Origin: Anniella stebbinsi
Taxonomy: Eukaryota; Chordata; Lepidosauria; Squamata; Anniellidae
DNA length: 64,000 nucleotides
NCBI GenBank assembly: GCA_029215795.1
Contig: JARDYH010000002.1
Coordinates: 42,268,001-42,332,000 of the forward strand
Direction: 5' to 3'
Shown piece by piece: positions 22,819-35,159 of this stretch. The position numbers and the translations under genes were made by a program. A model generated the notes under the pieces. It did not search any database and was not told the DNA's origin. It saw only the letters and a list, made by a program, of their open reading frames with translations. Every line of letters begins with the position of its first letter. Within the stretch, counting starts at the first letter, position 1.

Positions 22819-23661
22819 CTATAAACAAAAAACATCAACAGAAAAAAATTAATTGTATTTTAACAGATAGGGATGTTTCTTAAAAATGGAAAAAGACAAT
22901 GATATCTGACTCAAAATATGGGTAGCCTATTGATTAACTTTGACCACTATTTCAAGTGTTTTTGTTGCTGCATTCTTTAAAAACAACAACTCTGGATCAT
23001 AATGCTGCGAAAGGCCCATTGATTTCAGTGGGAAATCAGTACAATTCCTATATGAACTTAAGCACATGTATTCAACCATGCTAATTTTGTTCACATTTAA
23101 CATAATATATAATGCAATCAATGCATATGCACGTATGCATGTAACGAAAGAATATTTTCGGTTTTTAAAATAGCATGCAACTCATCCTGAGAGGTGCTTT
23201 CTAAACTTGTTTTATGGCAAAAGCAAAAAAAAGAAAAAAAAGGCAGGGAACTTTTTATGACTGATCTACTGTGGAGGGGGTAGGGCTGCAGGTGAGGTCT
23301 AGAAGGTTCTTAAAAACCTAGTTCATGTAGATTTTTTTTTTACAACAACTGACTTCAGCAATGCCTCAGAAGACTTACGTCACATTAAACCAGTTTCTCC
23401 ACTGCCACAGCACTGTTTGGCTACTACAAACTGATAAAGTACAAGAAATGAAAACCTTAAGACTCTTGACCTTATAGATACCACTGTGTGAAATATATTG
23501 ATGTTGTATGTCCCCAACGTTATAAAGTCTGACTGACATTAAGACAAATATCTAGATAAAGTTTGCACTATGTTTAAATTGTTATGTTTGGAATGAAAGT
23601 TTAGCTTTCCTAATTAAGTGTTTTCTTGCTATTTGCATCTAATTAATAAAATAATTGTTAC
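22819..23661 (-). other. SSBP2: Intron E3-E4, 843 bp
   Basis: Includes a degenerate copy of the short palindromic repeat near 22985-23060 (cccattgatttcagtggg core) and a purine-rich stretch at 23221-23250. Nothing else recognised. Confidence 0.65.
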
Positions 23662-23721
23662 CTGATTGGGTATCCTTAAAGGTGGCCTTGGGCCTCCTGG
23701 GTAACGGGGGGACATGAAAGG
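23662..23721 (-). CDS. SSBP2: SSBP2 exon E3
   Basis: Sixty nt, 20 codons, phase 0 on both ends, encoding [20 protein letters not shown]. Acceptor ...TTTTGTAG|CCT, donor CAG|GTAACAATT. The LRIP variant distinguishes SSBP2 from SSBP3 (IRMG at the same place, from memory). It continues the Pro/Arg/Gly-rich linker. Confidence 0.97.
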
Positions 23722-23979
23722 CTACAAAAGAAAAATAAAAAGAGACAATTGCATTAAGAAAATAGATCAAAGAAGTTAAATTAAATTTAGGCAAGACTTT
23801 GATACTAGCCCACACTTAAAGTAACAACCGTAAGTTGTTTGAGCTGTGCCAAATATTACTAAAATTCCTTCCTAACTGAAAATGATACATTCCTTTCTTT
23901 AGAAAAGCAAGTACTCCAGCCAAGCCCTTGGAGAGTTGAAATGAAAATAGCTCTTGGCTATCATCAGAACTGATAGAAT

Positions 23980-24170
23980 TGCTGTGTTCAGACATCACAT
24001 TAAAGCCAGGAATCCTGGCTTAATGAACCATGATGTAAACAAGCAGCATGCTAGGCCACCGTATGGAAGGGGAACTTTTCACCTACGTTCATGGATACCA
24101 GGAGCGATTTTGCAATTACAGCTACAACAGATGCACTTTCCTTTTATATATTTTCTGTAAGCACTCTTCT
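23980..24170. mobile_element. MITE fragment, ctgacctggttcaca family
   Basis: gtgttcagacatcacattaa, then ccaggaatcctgg and cttaatgaaccatgatgtaa resemble the left end of the element at 8805-9765. Right end not identified. Confidence 0.45.
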
Positions 24171-24881
24171 AGCCCAGGTGACTGTAAGCAGGGCTGAGGA
24201 TGGGTCTAAGGCAGAGTTTACCATATATGAAAGGACAGTGCTAAGCTTTACTTAAGTCAGATTAGTAACTTTCCAAAGCTTGACCAGGTAGACATGGGGG
24301 TTGCACAGTTCTTTTGCTCCCAAGATGCAGGAGCTTCCATGAAGTTGTTCAGAGATTGCTCTGTTCTCCAAGCCGTAACCAACATGCTTCGGGAGCTTTT
24401 GCAATAGCGCTGTCAGAACAATGATTAGTGTCCAGAACTTGGACAAGAAGCAGGGAAAGACTTTCAATTTTCATGAAATTTGCATAGCCCTTCAAAAAAG
24501 GGTTTCTCTCATTTATGCACATTTTATCATAAAAATGGAAGTCACAAAAATTTGGCTCTGCTCATTCCTATAGCAATTGACTGCACTTTGTAAGGTGGTC
24601 TTCCATAAAAAATTGTAACTCTAATAATTATATCTGCATCTTTGAGTTGTGTAAAGACAGAGATTCACATCATCATGGCAACACAATATGGTACATTATT
24701 CACCAGATCTTTACAGAATGATCATTACATTTCTATACTTCCCATAGCCAAAGCTGTCTGGGCAGTTTACACAGAAGTGTTTAACTCATTATGCACATAA
24801 AATAAGAGAAGTAAAATAAATATTACTGCCTACCAGTTTTTAAAAAAACACCAATATATTGACTATGTAAATAAAACAAAA

Positions 24882-24883
<2 letters not shown>

Positions 24884-24915
<32 letters not shown>
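24884..24915. repeat. (AT)n microsatellite
   Basis: About 15 AT units, perfectly self-complementary. Confidence 0.95.
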
Positions 24916-24917
<2 letters not shown>

Positions 24918-26997
24918 CGAGAACTGAGCTTTGTACCAAGCCGCTGATGCAACCAACGTCCAAGATCCAGATAGATTTGTCACTTTTCCCATTCTCTGTT
25001 AATACAGTAGACCTTAGCTACCAGAACAGGTTTTTTTGTATGTTGACAGTCAAGCTAGCGATATACTAAATTCAATTCTTTAAACTTAACATTTTTAAGT
25101 CTATAGAGAGTGAGCTATATTTTTGAATGGGTCTACTGTCCCTTATAACAATACTTTTTCAGGTTACCTCCCTCCTATACTTACTCAAACTTTAAGATAC
25201 TTTGCAGAGTATCTTGTGCTCCTTGTGCCCCCACCAAATGAAGTGAGGTAGGCAGCCAATGAGGAAAGGGTGAATAGCTTCCTTGCAGAGGCCACCTGGT
25301 GCCTTCTTTATGGTCTTTTTAGTACCAGCTGGACCTTATTCATCCAGGCCTTTTAAGCAACTTGGTTTTAAAAAATTAAACACAAAAATTGGGCTCTCAT
25401 TTGAGGTGTATTTTATTGCATGTTCTGGGCTATTAACAGGCTTTATTCTTCCTCTGCAATAACATTTTTGCAACATTTTATTGTCGTTGTTGTATTTTAA
25501 TTATTGCATTTTAAAATTGCTTTTATTTTTCTCTGTGAGCCTAGAGAAGATATACTTATGCAAATTCAGCAAAATAAATAAAAATCTATAATCAGGAGAA
25601 ATCCAGTCCACACACATCCAGCCCACTATCAGGGACTTGTCACCAGTTGACTGCATGATAAATCTAACCCATAGCATTATTTTTACTGGGGATCTTATAA
25701 TTAGCTTAAATCTTATGCTACCATAGTGCCTTTTGGATCCAAATGGTTATAAAGAAGAAATGACTTAGTTGAAGATTGGTTGAGGAGCTCTCACATGTAA
25801 CCTGAGTAGATGCTACTTGTATAAAGTGCACACGGCTGATTGCCATGGTGTGGGGCCCTAGATAGCTGCCAATCTCTGAGCTAGAACTGCAAGGAAGAAG
25901 AGATCTAATCTAACAATACATTGGTCTTAATTATCTAACTTGACATACAGCACACAGAAATCTTATATGAAAACATTAAGAGATACACTAATGAAAAATG
26001 CTAATAGCCTGGCTGTTATTATTGATTTAAAAGATTACTTATGTACCATGATACCTGCAATTCCAGACGTAGTTGGAGAATACAGAAGTCTGAATTGTTT
26101 AATTTGTGACAAAGCCAATCTTAACCTCTTAAATGATGAACATAGATCCAATAGCTCCTAAACTCCTTGCCCTCTACCATTTCCGTCCTGGAACTATTTA
26201 CTTTGCAAAGTACTGAGAATAAGGAAGTAAAGGTGCTATTTTGAAATACTGCTTTATTTAAAATGGCCCCAAACAACAGGTGTACATTTTATTCTTGAAT
26301 AAGAAAGAAAGATAAATAACTGGTATGTTCAAGACCTAGAAAAAGGCATGTTCTATGCTTATTTGAAAGGAAAAAAATGGTGCCATAGGAATAAATTAAT
26401 GTATGAAAACATTCTGAATTGATTTACCAACATTTAAGCATCAAATGTTCGGCAAGCTTAACAACATAACAATAGCTGAACAGCATCTATTTCCAGACTA
26501 TCATTACATTTATGGCAATGAAATAATGGTTTTAAAAAAATAATTGTTTGCCCACAATATACAAAAAAATTATATTCATAAATATGACAGAACCAGACAA
26601 GGTGAAATCATGTGTGACAAAGACATGTATGAGTATATTTGGGGAAACAATAATGGCAAATTAGCTAACACACATTGGATGTCAAAATTACTGTTAGAAG
26701 TACACAGATCTTGGGAAAGTAACTAATCAGACAAACAAACAAATGAACAATACCACATAATTCATTAAATAAATGGTGAGAATATGGGGAAAGGAGCCAG
26801 TAGGTGCGAAGAGTGGTTCCATGTATTATTTTAAAAAGGTACTGAAAAATGAATACTACAGAGCATCTGTCTGGCTCGAAATATGAACCACTGTATGTGG
26901 CGAAGTTAAAATGGTAAATTTGAAATGAGCAAACTATTATTGTAATGGCAGTTGCAAGTAAGGAGTTTCATATGGGAGCTTTGGTATACCCTCCTAC

Positions 26998-27081
26998 CTG
27001 ACCATGAGGTCCCATCGTGGGATTGCTGGGGTTGTGAGTGGGGGGCTGTGCATGGGGCGAAGGCTGTGAACCTGCAGGCCC
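26998..27081 (-). CDS. SSBP2: SSBP2 exon E2, likely alternative (cassette) exon
   Basis: Eighty-four nt, 28 codons, phase 0 on both sides. It reads GPAGSQPSPHAQPPTHNP then SNPTMGPHGQ. Acceptor ...CCGTAG|GGG, donor CAG|GTAGGAG. Human SSBP3 carries the equivalent segment (GPPGSQPSPHAQPPPHNP-like) between PGFFQ and PFMSPRY; the 361-residue human SSBP2 form joins PGFFQ directly to PFMSPRY, so this exon is expected to be alternatively spliced. Insertion adds a His/Pro/Gln-rich stretch to the linker. The open frame and intact splice sites indicate it is functional. Isoform usage in this species cannot be seen from DNA. Confidence 0.93.
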
Positions 27082-28054
27082 CTACGGATTAATAACATTG
27101 GGGAAAAGATTAGAAACATTTTCCTAGGCTTTTTGGCCCATTTTATTCCAACCTTCCAATACTTTTAAGGATGGAACTTGATCTGAAATGTGGGCGATCA
27201 GTTCCTTTGAGGATCAACACACTGCCTGTTGCAAAACAGCACATCAGCATCATTTTGAGTACTTTACGAAGTTAGTCCAAATTGTGGTGAAAGGTATTAG
27301 TCCACTAAAGAATATCTTGTCAGCCACACAAACCAGATGTAAACAGTTTAATTTCACATGCAATGTTGCACAAGACTAGGATAACACATACAACAAGGGA
27401 CAATTACAAAAGTGTAACCGTGATGCGGGATGCAAAATGGTCTACTTATCAAATCTCTTGTTTGTGTTTCATAAAGGAGAAAAAAAGTTTAATTCATAGC
27501 TGAACATTAAATCTGGAATGTGAAATATATTAAAATGCCAATAAGAGACGTGATGGGGAGTGGATAAAGGCTATAAGAAATTTGAAAATTTGTTTTGTTA
27601 GCTTAATTGTTTAGAAATGACTCATAACCAAATATAAACAATGAATATATTGAAGAAGAAAAGTGTTTTCAGAGCATTTATTGTCTATAAACATAATAAT
27701 AGAACTGAAATCAATTTATCATGCTTGACTTTGCACAATAAATCCATATATTTCATCTTAACCATTGCTGCAGTTTCACTTTGGTGTTCAAATTTTATTT
27801 TAAAAAATAAGCAATACAAAAAGAACAGGAACGGTTCTTTATATTCATATGAGTTGTTTCCATTTCTATGAACATCAAAGCAGAGGACAGATTGCCATCT
27901 CTCATTTTTCTCAAATATCTCATGGCGTGAGCATCTACACAGTGAACTGAATTATTTAACCCACAAATTGGCAAGGAAGAGCAAGCTACCTTTGGCATGC
28001 TCCTCACTTACGCTTTCAATTAACAACATATGATCGTCCCGTTTGTAGGTTGCT

Positions 28055-28320
28055 ACTATGACGTCTGAACCCAGACATTCTGGGTTGTTTAGCTATGAAT
28101 GAAAAGTAGGTTAACTCTGAGTTATTTAACCATTAAACAACAGAGTGGCTAGGTTCTGACATCATAATAACAACCTATGAATACAATGATCATAGGTCGA
28201 TAAAGCAGAAGTGAGGAGTATGCAGGAGGCAATGTGTTCACTCACCCCTGCTCACGCATGACAACCCATAGTTTAAACAACTCATGGGCTGTCATTATAT
28301 ATGAACCAGGTCAGTATAGC
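28055..28320. mobile_element. MITE-like block, ctgacctggttcaca family
   Basis: Left gacgtctgaacccagacatt, right acatatgaaccaggtcagta-like end (atgaaccaggtcagtatag). Inside, aacccatagtttaaacaac and actcatgggctgtcatta. Ends are inverted relative to each other. Confidence 0.55.
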
Positions 28321-28425
28321 ATCAGAAAATATAATCTTATGTCACTATTGGCTTGAACATAGCCCCATAAAACAATCAGGATCAGGGCCTATATAAATGT
28401 TAAAACAATCTTGTTTTTAAATTTT

Positions 28426-29433
28426 TATTTATTTATTTATTTATTTATTTCATTTCTAACCCGCCTCTCCATCTAGATCGAGGCGGGGAACAACACTAAA
28501 TATAAATATAAAAACAATAAAATAGATAAACCATTAAAACAGATAAAAACAAATACATTATTAAAAACATCTTAAAATTAAACTGGATAGGCCTGCCGGA
28601 AGAGAGCAGTCTTCACGGCTTTCTTAAATTCCAGAAGACTGCTAATTTGTCGAATCTCCTCCTGCAGGCCATTCCACAGCCTGGGAGCAGCAGAAGAGAA
28701 GGTCCTCTGGGTAACACTCGACAGCCTAGTTCTGGCTGACTGGAGTAAATTCTTCCCAGAGGACCTGAGTGTGCGGGGCGGATTATACGGGAGAAGGCGA
28801 TCCTGCAGGTAACCTGGACCCAAACCATGTAGGGCTTTAAAGGTAATAACCAACACTTTATACATCGCCCGGAAACTAATGGGCTGCCAGTGGAGTGATT
28901 TTAAGATTGGTGTTATGTGGTCACCCCTAGGTGTACCGGTGACCAACCTGGCTGCCATATTTTGAACTAGTTGAAGTTTCCGGACTAGGCACAAAGGTAG
29001 CCCTATGTACAGCGCATTGCAGAAGTCGAGCCTCGAAGTTACCAGTGAGTGCACTACCATCTTTAGGTCTTCCAACTCTAGGAAGGGGCGCAGCTGGCGT
29101 ATCAGCCGAAGCTGATAGTAGGCACTCCTGGCCGTCGCATCTATCTGGGCTGTCATTTGGAGCGACGGATCCAGGAGTACCCCCAAACTGTGAACACAGT
29201 CTTTCAGGGGGAGTGTAACCCCATCCAGAACTGGTTGACACACCTCCAAACCCAGGTTGTGGCCTTTGACAGCAAGCACCTCTGTCTTTTTAGGTTGTGT
29301 TTTGGTAAAAGCAACCCAGCTGTTTGTATAGGCAAGGAGAATCTCTTTCAGCCCAAGGATAGAATTCCATTTTAGAGTCCCTTTTGGGGCTACATTCCAA
29401 AGATGAATGGACAAGGGCAAATGGGGCAGGCCC
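28426..29433 (-). mobile_element. CR1/L2-type LINE, ORF2 C-terminal part and 3' UTR, minus strand
   Basis: A 280-codon open frame (28578-29420) reads as the end of a LINE reverse-transcriptase ORF: KKTEVL, then LGVLLDPSLQM, SRLDFCNALYIGLP, KLQLVQNMAARLV, LKSLHWQPISFR, FKALHGLGPGYL, SSAAPRLWNGL and LFRQAYPV. These are the usual landmarks downstream of the RT core in CR1/L2 clades. The RT core and endonuclease are missing (5' truncated). The 3' UTR carries aacccgcctctcc and an ATTT-rich tail at 28426-28450. The open frame over 280 codons suggests a fairly young insertion. Confidence 0.85.
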
Positions 29434-29829
29434 AGGGCTTTAAAGCCCTACATGGTTTGGGTCCAGGTTACCTGCGGGATCGCCTTCTCCCATACAATCC
29501 GCCCTGCACACTCAGGTCCTCTGGGAAGAACTTACTGCAGTCGGCCAAGACTAGGCTGACAACCGTTACCCAGAGGACCTTCTCTTCTGCCACTCCCAGA
29601 CTGTGGAATGAACTTAACAGTCTTTTAGAATTTAAGAAAGCTATAAAGACTGTTCTCTTCCGGCAGGCATATCCAGTGGAATTTCAGAATGTTTTAAGGG
29701 TGTTTTTAGGATGTTTTAGGATTTTTTATGCAGTTTTAATAATATGTGTTATGTTTTGGTCAGTTTTATGTATTTTATCATGTTATTGTTCCCCGCCTCG
29801 ATCTGGACGGAGAGGCGGGTAAGAAATAA

Positions 29830-29875
<46 letters not shown>
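29434..29875 (+). mobile_element. CR1/L2-type LINE 3' part, plus strand, head to head with the previous copy
   Basis: Begins at a 16-bp perfect palindrome agggctttaaagccct (29434-29449) and encodes FKALHGLGPGYLRDRLLP, SSATPRLWNEL and LFRQAYPVEF before a frame ending in the 3' UTR near 29819. It then has cgcctcgatctggacggaga and a (TTA)n tail at 29830-29875. It is the same family as 28426-29433 in the opposite orientation, lacking several codons present there (between WNEL and SLLEF). Confidence 0.85.
29830..29875. repeat. (TTA)n microsatellite at LINE tail
   Basis: About 15 TTA units forming the 3' tail of the plus-strand LINE copy. Confidence 0.9.
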
Positions 29876-29876
<1 letters not shown>

Positions 29877-30849
29877 AGGAGTGGGGGCAAAAATACAAAA
29901 AACACCACCATGTTGTAGCTTAAAGTGCTTATTGATACTAATGAAGCCTTAGGAGAGGCAATTCAAACCTTTTGGAACGGGGGAGGGGAATGCACAAAAG
30001 CTGGGAAACCACCAATCAGTGGTCAGAGGAAAGGGGGCATGACCATCTGGGGAATCTTGGAGAGCTGGATTTGACCTCTGGACCTGAGTTACATGTGTAC
30101 AATTCCCAAAAATAGTTTAAAAAATCCTTTGATTAGCAAAACAACAACATGAAACAGCAGGAAGTTAGAAGTGCTATAATGGCAATCCAGCAGCTTAATG
30201 TAATAATACTCTAAAAATTGTGAACAGTGAAGAAGGTCACCATACACAGCCTCACAACAATTTTTTTTTTAAAAAAATCACCTCATGCACTTTTTTTGTC
30301 ATGGGAGGTGCTAATGAAAGGAAAGCAGCAGGACTATACATCATACAAGTGTTGAACAGTTGTTGGAAACCCAGGTTGAAGACTCAAGACTTGTAGATGC
30401 CAAGAGTCAGACTGTAGTAACCATGAAGCAGAGATTTTAAGTACTCTTTAAGTAATTCAAATTTGAGTTTTCAAAGCACTCATTACGTTAGCAGGGAGAA
30501 AATGGTTTTACTTATCATACTCCTCTACTATAAAACACATGGTAGCAGCAGGGTGCAATGAGAATGCTTCCCAAGATTTTATTATAGGATGCAAATGTCG
30601 CTTTTGCTTTAATGATACTGTAATTATATAAATATTACTATAAGAGGAGAGAATGTTTTTAATGGTACAGATTTTGGGAAGCAGATTCCCGTCAATTCTT
30701 TGTCTGATGAATGGTTCAAGAAACTGTCAAAATGTAATTCCAAAAATAATACACAACAGGTTGCAGGACAGACAGTGGTGTCATCTTTTCCATTAATGTG
30801 ACTTATTGTTATTTATTTCTTATGTTTGATAGCTGGAAAAAATATGATT

Positions 30850-30982
30850 TAGGGGAGGGGCAGTTAATTTTAACCCTGTTTTAATTATAATAAAATAGAT
30901 GGTTTTACTGTTGATTTTTAATCTTGTTAACTGCCTTGGGTATCCTAGTAAAATATGGGATAGAAAGGCTATTAATAACAAG
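30850..30982 (+). mobile_element. LINE 3' tail fragment
   Basis: ttttaaccctgttttaatta ... ttgttaactgccttgggtat ... tatgggatagaaaggctatt is the 'GCCTTGGG..GGGATA.AAA' signature of CR1/L2 3' ends. Confidence 0.5.
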
Positions 30983-31029
30983 CAAAAGTTGTTGTAAATT
31001 GCAGAGGGCATTAGTCTACTCCAGGGGTA

Positions 31030-31145
31030 AACAACCTGATGCCCTCCAGATATTTTAGAATAGAACTCCCATAAGCCCCAACCATTGGCCATGTTGGCAG
31101 GGGCTTATGGGAGTTGCAGTCCAAAACATCTGGAGGACACCAGTT
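31030..31145. mobile_element. Hairpin MITE
   Basis: caacctgatgccctccagat ... aactcccataagcccc is followed after a short loop (ccattggccatgttgg) by ggggcttatgggagttgc ... catctggaggacaccag. The arms are about 45 bp and pair well. A single arm of the same family is at 55915-55987. Confidence 0.75.
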
Positions 31146-32044
31146 TACTGCTAAGTGAATCAGTATATATAAATCAGTATATATACCCTGACCACAGAGA
31201 GAAAGGACTTCAAAAACAAAAAACAAAACCCCCAAAGCCCAAGAAATCAAGCAATACAAGATATCTGTTAAGTGCATAGTTCACACACACACAGAGATAG
31301 GATCTTATTGATTTAATGGCATTTTCTATTCATTTGTAGTCTCAACAGTACGAAGACACTCCTACAGCTATCTCTTCCATTGCTTGACCTTTGGGGCTTA
31401 GTTCGAAAGAACCATATTTTTCTCCTATCTATTAAGGATATCTTTCCACTTTAAAGTGCTAAAAGTTGAATAACTTTTATTCTTATATATTGTACAATAG
31501 ACTCTGATCCAAGCTGTGAGTATATTCAGAATATACTTCCCCACTGAATCATGAGCATCCTTGACAATGTTGAATCAATGGAGGAACCACTGCTTACAGG
31601 ACTACATCTATGAAGTTGCTAGGATTGTAGGTGTATTTTGATACTATGTTCTGACATGAAAGCCTCGATAGCCATGCTTCTTGCTACCACATTCTTAGAG
31701 AAAATTGTACAAAATTACAGCTCTTGGGATAAGTGCACTAAAATGCTGTCAATAAGCAATACTAGATTTCTATGTGCATAAATTCAAACATTTGTAATCT
31801 GCAAATCCACAATGAAGATAACATATTTATGCCAACAACGGAAGTCTCAATTGAAGACTACCACATAGAAACAAGCTAAATATCTTTGATGTAACTACGT
31901 TCACTGCAGAACTTCCTAAATAAAGCAATGGAACATAAAACATGTCAAATACACTGATCTGAGTTAATGGACATTACATATACTTTAACATATTTGTTTC
32001 TTCCCCTGATTTTGAGGTAACCTATCAATAGCCAGTCACTACAG

Positions 32045-32409
32045 CAGGGGTGAGTAACTCGGGGCCTGAATGCAGAACCCCTGGCCTCCAGTAAACTGCT
32101 CAGAGAGCTTCGGCTATTGGGCGGTATACAATTGTAATAAATAAATAATGCCCGCCCTCCACCTTGTGGAAATTCAGTGGTACATGTGGCCAAAAAACAA
32201 ACAAACAAACAAAAAATAGTGGCTCGTCAAATATGCTAAATTTATCCCTTTTTCATCCTCTGTCATGGTTTTCCACCAAAATCCAGCAGCAAACCACCTT
32301 TTTGCCACTGTCACACCACCACCTTTTGGTGGCCTGGTAGTGGCAGGAGTGCAGCCCCCAGAAACATTGGAAATTGGGCTCCAGACCCCCCACAATTTGC
32401 CCACACCTG
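32045..32409. mobile_element. hAT-like MITE with 8-bp target duplication
   Basis: Starts caggggtgagtaactc and ends gcccacacctg; the flanks are cactacag (32037-32044) and cactatag (32410-32417), matching at 7 of 8 bases, the duplication size of hAT transposons. A LINE-type tail is nested within it at 32096-32145. Confidence 0.7.
32096..32145 (+). mobile_element. Nested LINE/SINE 3' tail
   Basis: ctcagagagcttcggctatt, gggcggtatacaat and aataaataaat match the 3' ends at 16555-16618 and 38150-38228. It interrupts the hAT MITE and is therefore younger than it. Confidence 0.7.
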
Positions 32410-32699
32410 CACTATAGCATGTGGAGCTTTTTTGATTAATACTTATCCTCCATAAATTTCAGAAAACCAGTCTGTCATCAATATTTCCCCTATTCAATCA
32501 TATTGAGAAAGGAACCATAATTGATCTGCTTGATTTTTCATAAGTCCTTTCTTGGTCATGCAAGTTCTATTTTTTTTGGTGCTGCATATCTGGCCGTCCT
32601 ATCTCTATTAGAATGATCTGATTCAAAAGTCATAGAATTTCGGCTTACTACAAATGAGCAATTATTCTACTATGGACCTCTGTCAATGCGCTGGATTTT

Positions 32700-32880
32700 T
32701 CATTGTCATTCGACTTTTAAATTGTTTAAATGTTTTAATATTACAGCTGCTTTAATTATATTTTTAACTTTTGTATATTTCTATTTATTTGTTTGAATTT
32801 TGTTAAGCCGCCTTGAGGCCCAGTATTGGGAAAAGGATGGGATACAAATAAATATGATGATGTTGATGATGATGATGATT
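32700..32880 (+). mobile_element. LINE 3' end with (GAT)n tail
   Basis: taagccgccttgaggcccag and attgggaaaaggatgggata followed by aaataaatatgatgatg... is a typical CR1/L2-type 3' end, closing with a GAT microsatellite at 32850-32880. Confidence 0.65.
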
Positions 32881-34882
32881 GCTGCTTGATCACTTCGGCT
32901 TAGCTCCTCTCATTATGGTCTGAACTGGGATCCCTGGCTTCTTCCTATTGTTACAAGCCAGAATCATAAACCAGGTTTTGTTCTTATTAGCCTTCTACTA
33001 ACTACTTGTGAATCAAGGTACCAAGCCCCTATATATTTGCTGTCTATAATACAAGAGTCTTGACAGAAAATCTATGTTTATCATGCTTTAGCTTTTACCA
33101 TGCAAATACTCTGTGAGCTTGTTCACATGGTCTTCTAACTTCTCGTCTGAAAAAACAGCACCTCTTTAGGTTCTCCACATCATCTCAGTCTTGATGTGTC
33201 AAACATGACGTTTCCCTTCCCCTTCTTCATAGGGCAGAATATGAAGTTTGGGGTTTGGACCATTGATTATAATACATACATGTTTTTCAAGAGAAAGAGT
33301 GTCAAAATTGGATTATTGGAAACATGCTCTTAAGTGCAATAGGAAATACAAAGTTCCTTTCCAGATGATGACCAATATATTCTTAGAGCTATAGTCATTC
33401 TAGCCACAATCCAATATCAGGACAGTGATATCCTGTCACCATGCAATCTAGACATATGTTTGCAGGACTATTATTCAATAAACCACAGCAAACAGGAACA
33501 AAATTTGGAATCTCATTGTCGATTCATCTTCTACAACTGTTGGGTTCCATAATATTAGAATAATTCATTCTGTCACTGCTTGCTGGTTATGCTCTTTACA
33601 TTTCCACAAGGTTTCCTGAACTACTCAGATTTGAGGATTAAAGAGAAAGAGCTCTAGTCAGCTGATATGAATGAGGAATGAGGAAGTCAGAGTGGGGGCA
33701 CTTGGGAACCAACTTCCAGCAACATGACCTTGCTGCTCCTGGAAGGACAGAGTTCCAGTGAGATCTTTTCTAAAATAGCTCCACATTGTAAATAAATTGT
33801 GTGAGCTATTATCACCAACACAAGATGAATTAAGATAAAGATTCAAGAGGCTTTGTAGGCTCAAGCCCAAAGAAAATATATTCATTTTATAACATTTCAT
33901 TAAAATGCATGGTTATTTTATTACTATATGCTGTTCAACTTTCCTTTTATTCACAAAGAACAGACTCTATCATTACCTACGTATTTAGAAATTATACCAG
34001 TCTGCATCAGTAACAACCATGTTGCAATAGTGTTGCTATAAACATACTACAGAAAAAAGAAAATCCTAACTGTCTTTAAGTTGTTTTTATTTTTCCTTTA
34101 ACATATAATATTATTGTATTTACTACAAGATTGACTCTGCTCCGGCATCACAATTCCATTCAACGGTTAAGAGAAAACAGACAGAATGCAATAGCCACTA
34201 GATGGCATGATAATCTTATCCACTTCATATATTTATTTTCATAAGCCTTTACATAAGAACAGTGTATAAAATATGACTTTGGGACTCGTCAGCACATCTT
34301 TTTTCATCTCACTGGTACACTATTATATTAGTAACTATAGCTGGTAACAATATACCCACTCATGTATATAAAGGGGTACTAATAATTCGATAATTTAAAA
34401 TACTGTAATATGTCCCCATAAGAATGCATCAAGAAAATGTCATAAAAACAGATATGAATATGTTTCACATTTTACATATTCTAACCATCACCCTCTCCCA
34501 ACAGCAATATTTATTGCAGAGGTGATTTAGCCACTAGTTAGTTATTTGCTTATAAGTGAGCTTCTATTTGGGAAAAATCTGTTCCTCACAAAGCATTAGG
34601 AGTTAACTGTTTTGTAGTTAGGTATGAACTCTGTTCTATTCTCTGCATGACTTGCCTTGTGTGGGGGAGGGGGGAATCTATGAGATGGATCCAAAGCCCC
34701 ACAGGCACTGTTCAGCTCATGTACAGGAGTTTTTCAGTTCCCCCTTTCAGAAGCCTCACCCCACCATTTCACAGGCCCTCTAAACAGGCAGCACATAAGG
34801 CATAGGACTGCCACCAGAAGTAAATATGACCTTCTCCCCAATTCATGTTCCACTTGTGCGTGGGGGGGGCATGTGTGTGTAT

Positions 34883-34884
<2 letters not shown>

Positions 34885-34921
<37 letters not shown>
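34885..34921. repeat. (GA)n microsatellite
   Basis: About 18 GA units; in the SSBP2 pre-mRNA this is a (CU)n tract. Confidence 0.95.
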
Positions 34922-34929
<8 letters not shown>

Positions 34930-35159
34930 TCTTGACCAAGTGAAAATGGGTAAAGAAAAATTTGAGATCCAGGTATTACAAAAGATAAAAATACAACAGA
35001 AAACAAGGAACGTATGATAGATCATTTATATATTTGTATATTCAATTGCTGCCTCAGAGTGGGCCTAATGAATGCTTGGAAGGCACATACTGTCTAGCAG
35101 CATGCAGATCTGGGAGCAAATGAAGTCCATTAACATTCAATCTTAATCCTTAACAGGTA

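Larger units (their letters stand above)
23722..26997 (-). other. SSBP2: Intron E2-E3, 3.3 kb
   Basis: Contains part of the ctgacctggttcaca-type MITE family around 23980-24170, an (AT)n microsatellite at 24884-24915 and an old L2-like tail at about 25440-25590 ending in AAATAAATAAAAAT. The rest is AT-rich with nothing recognised. Confidence 0.7.
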
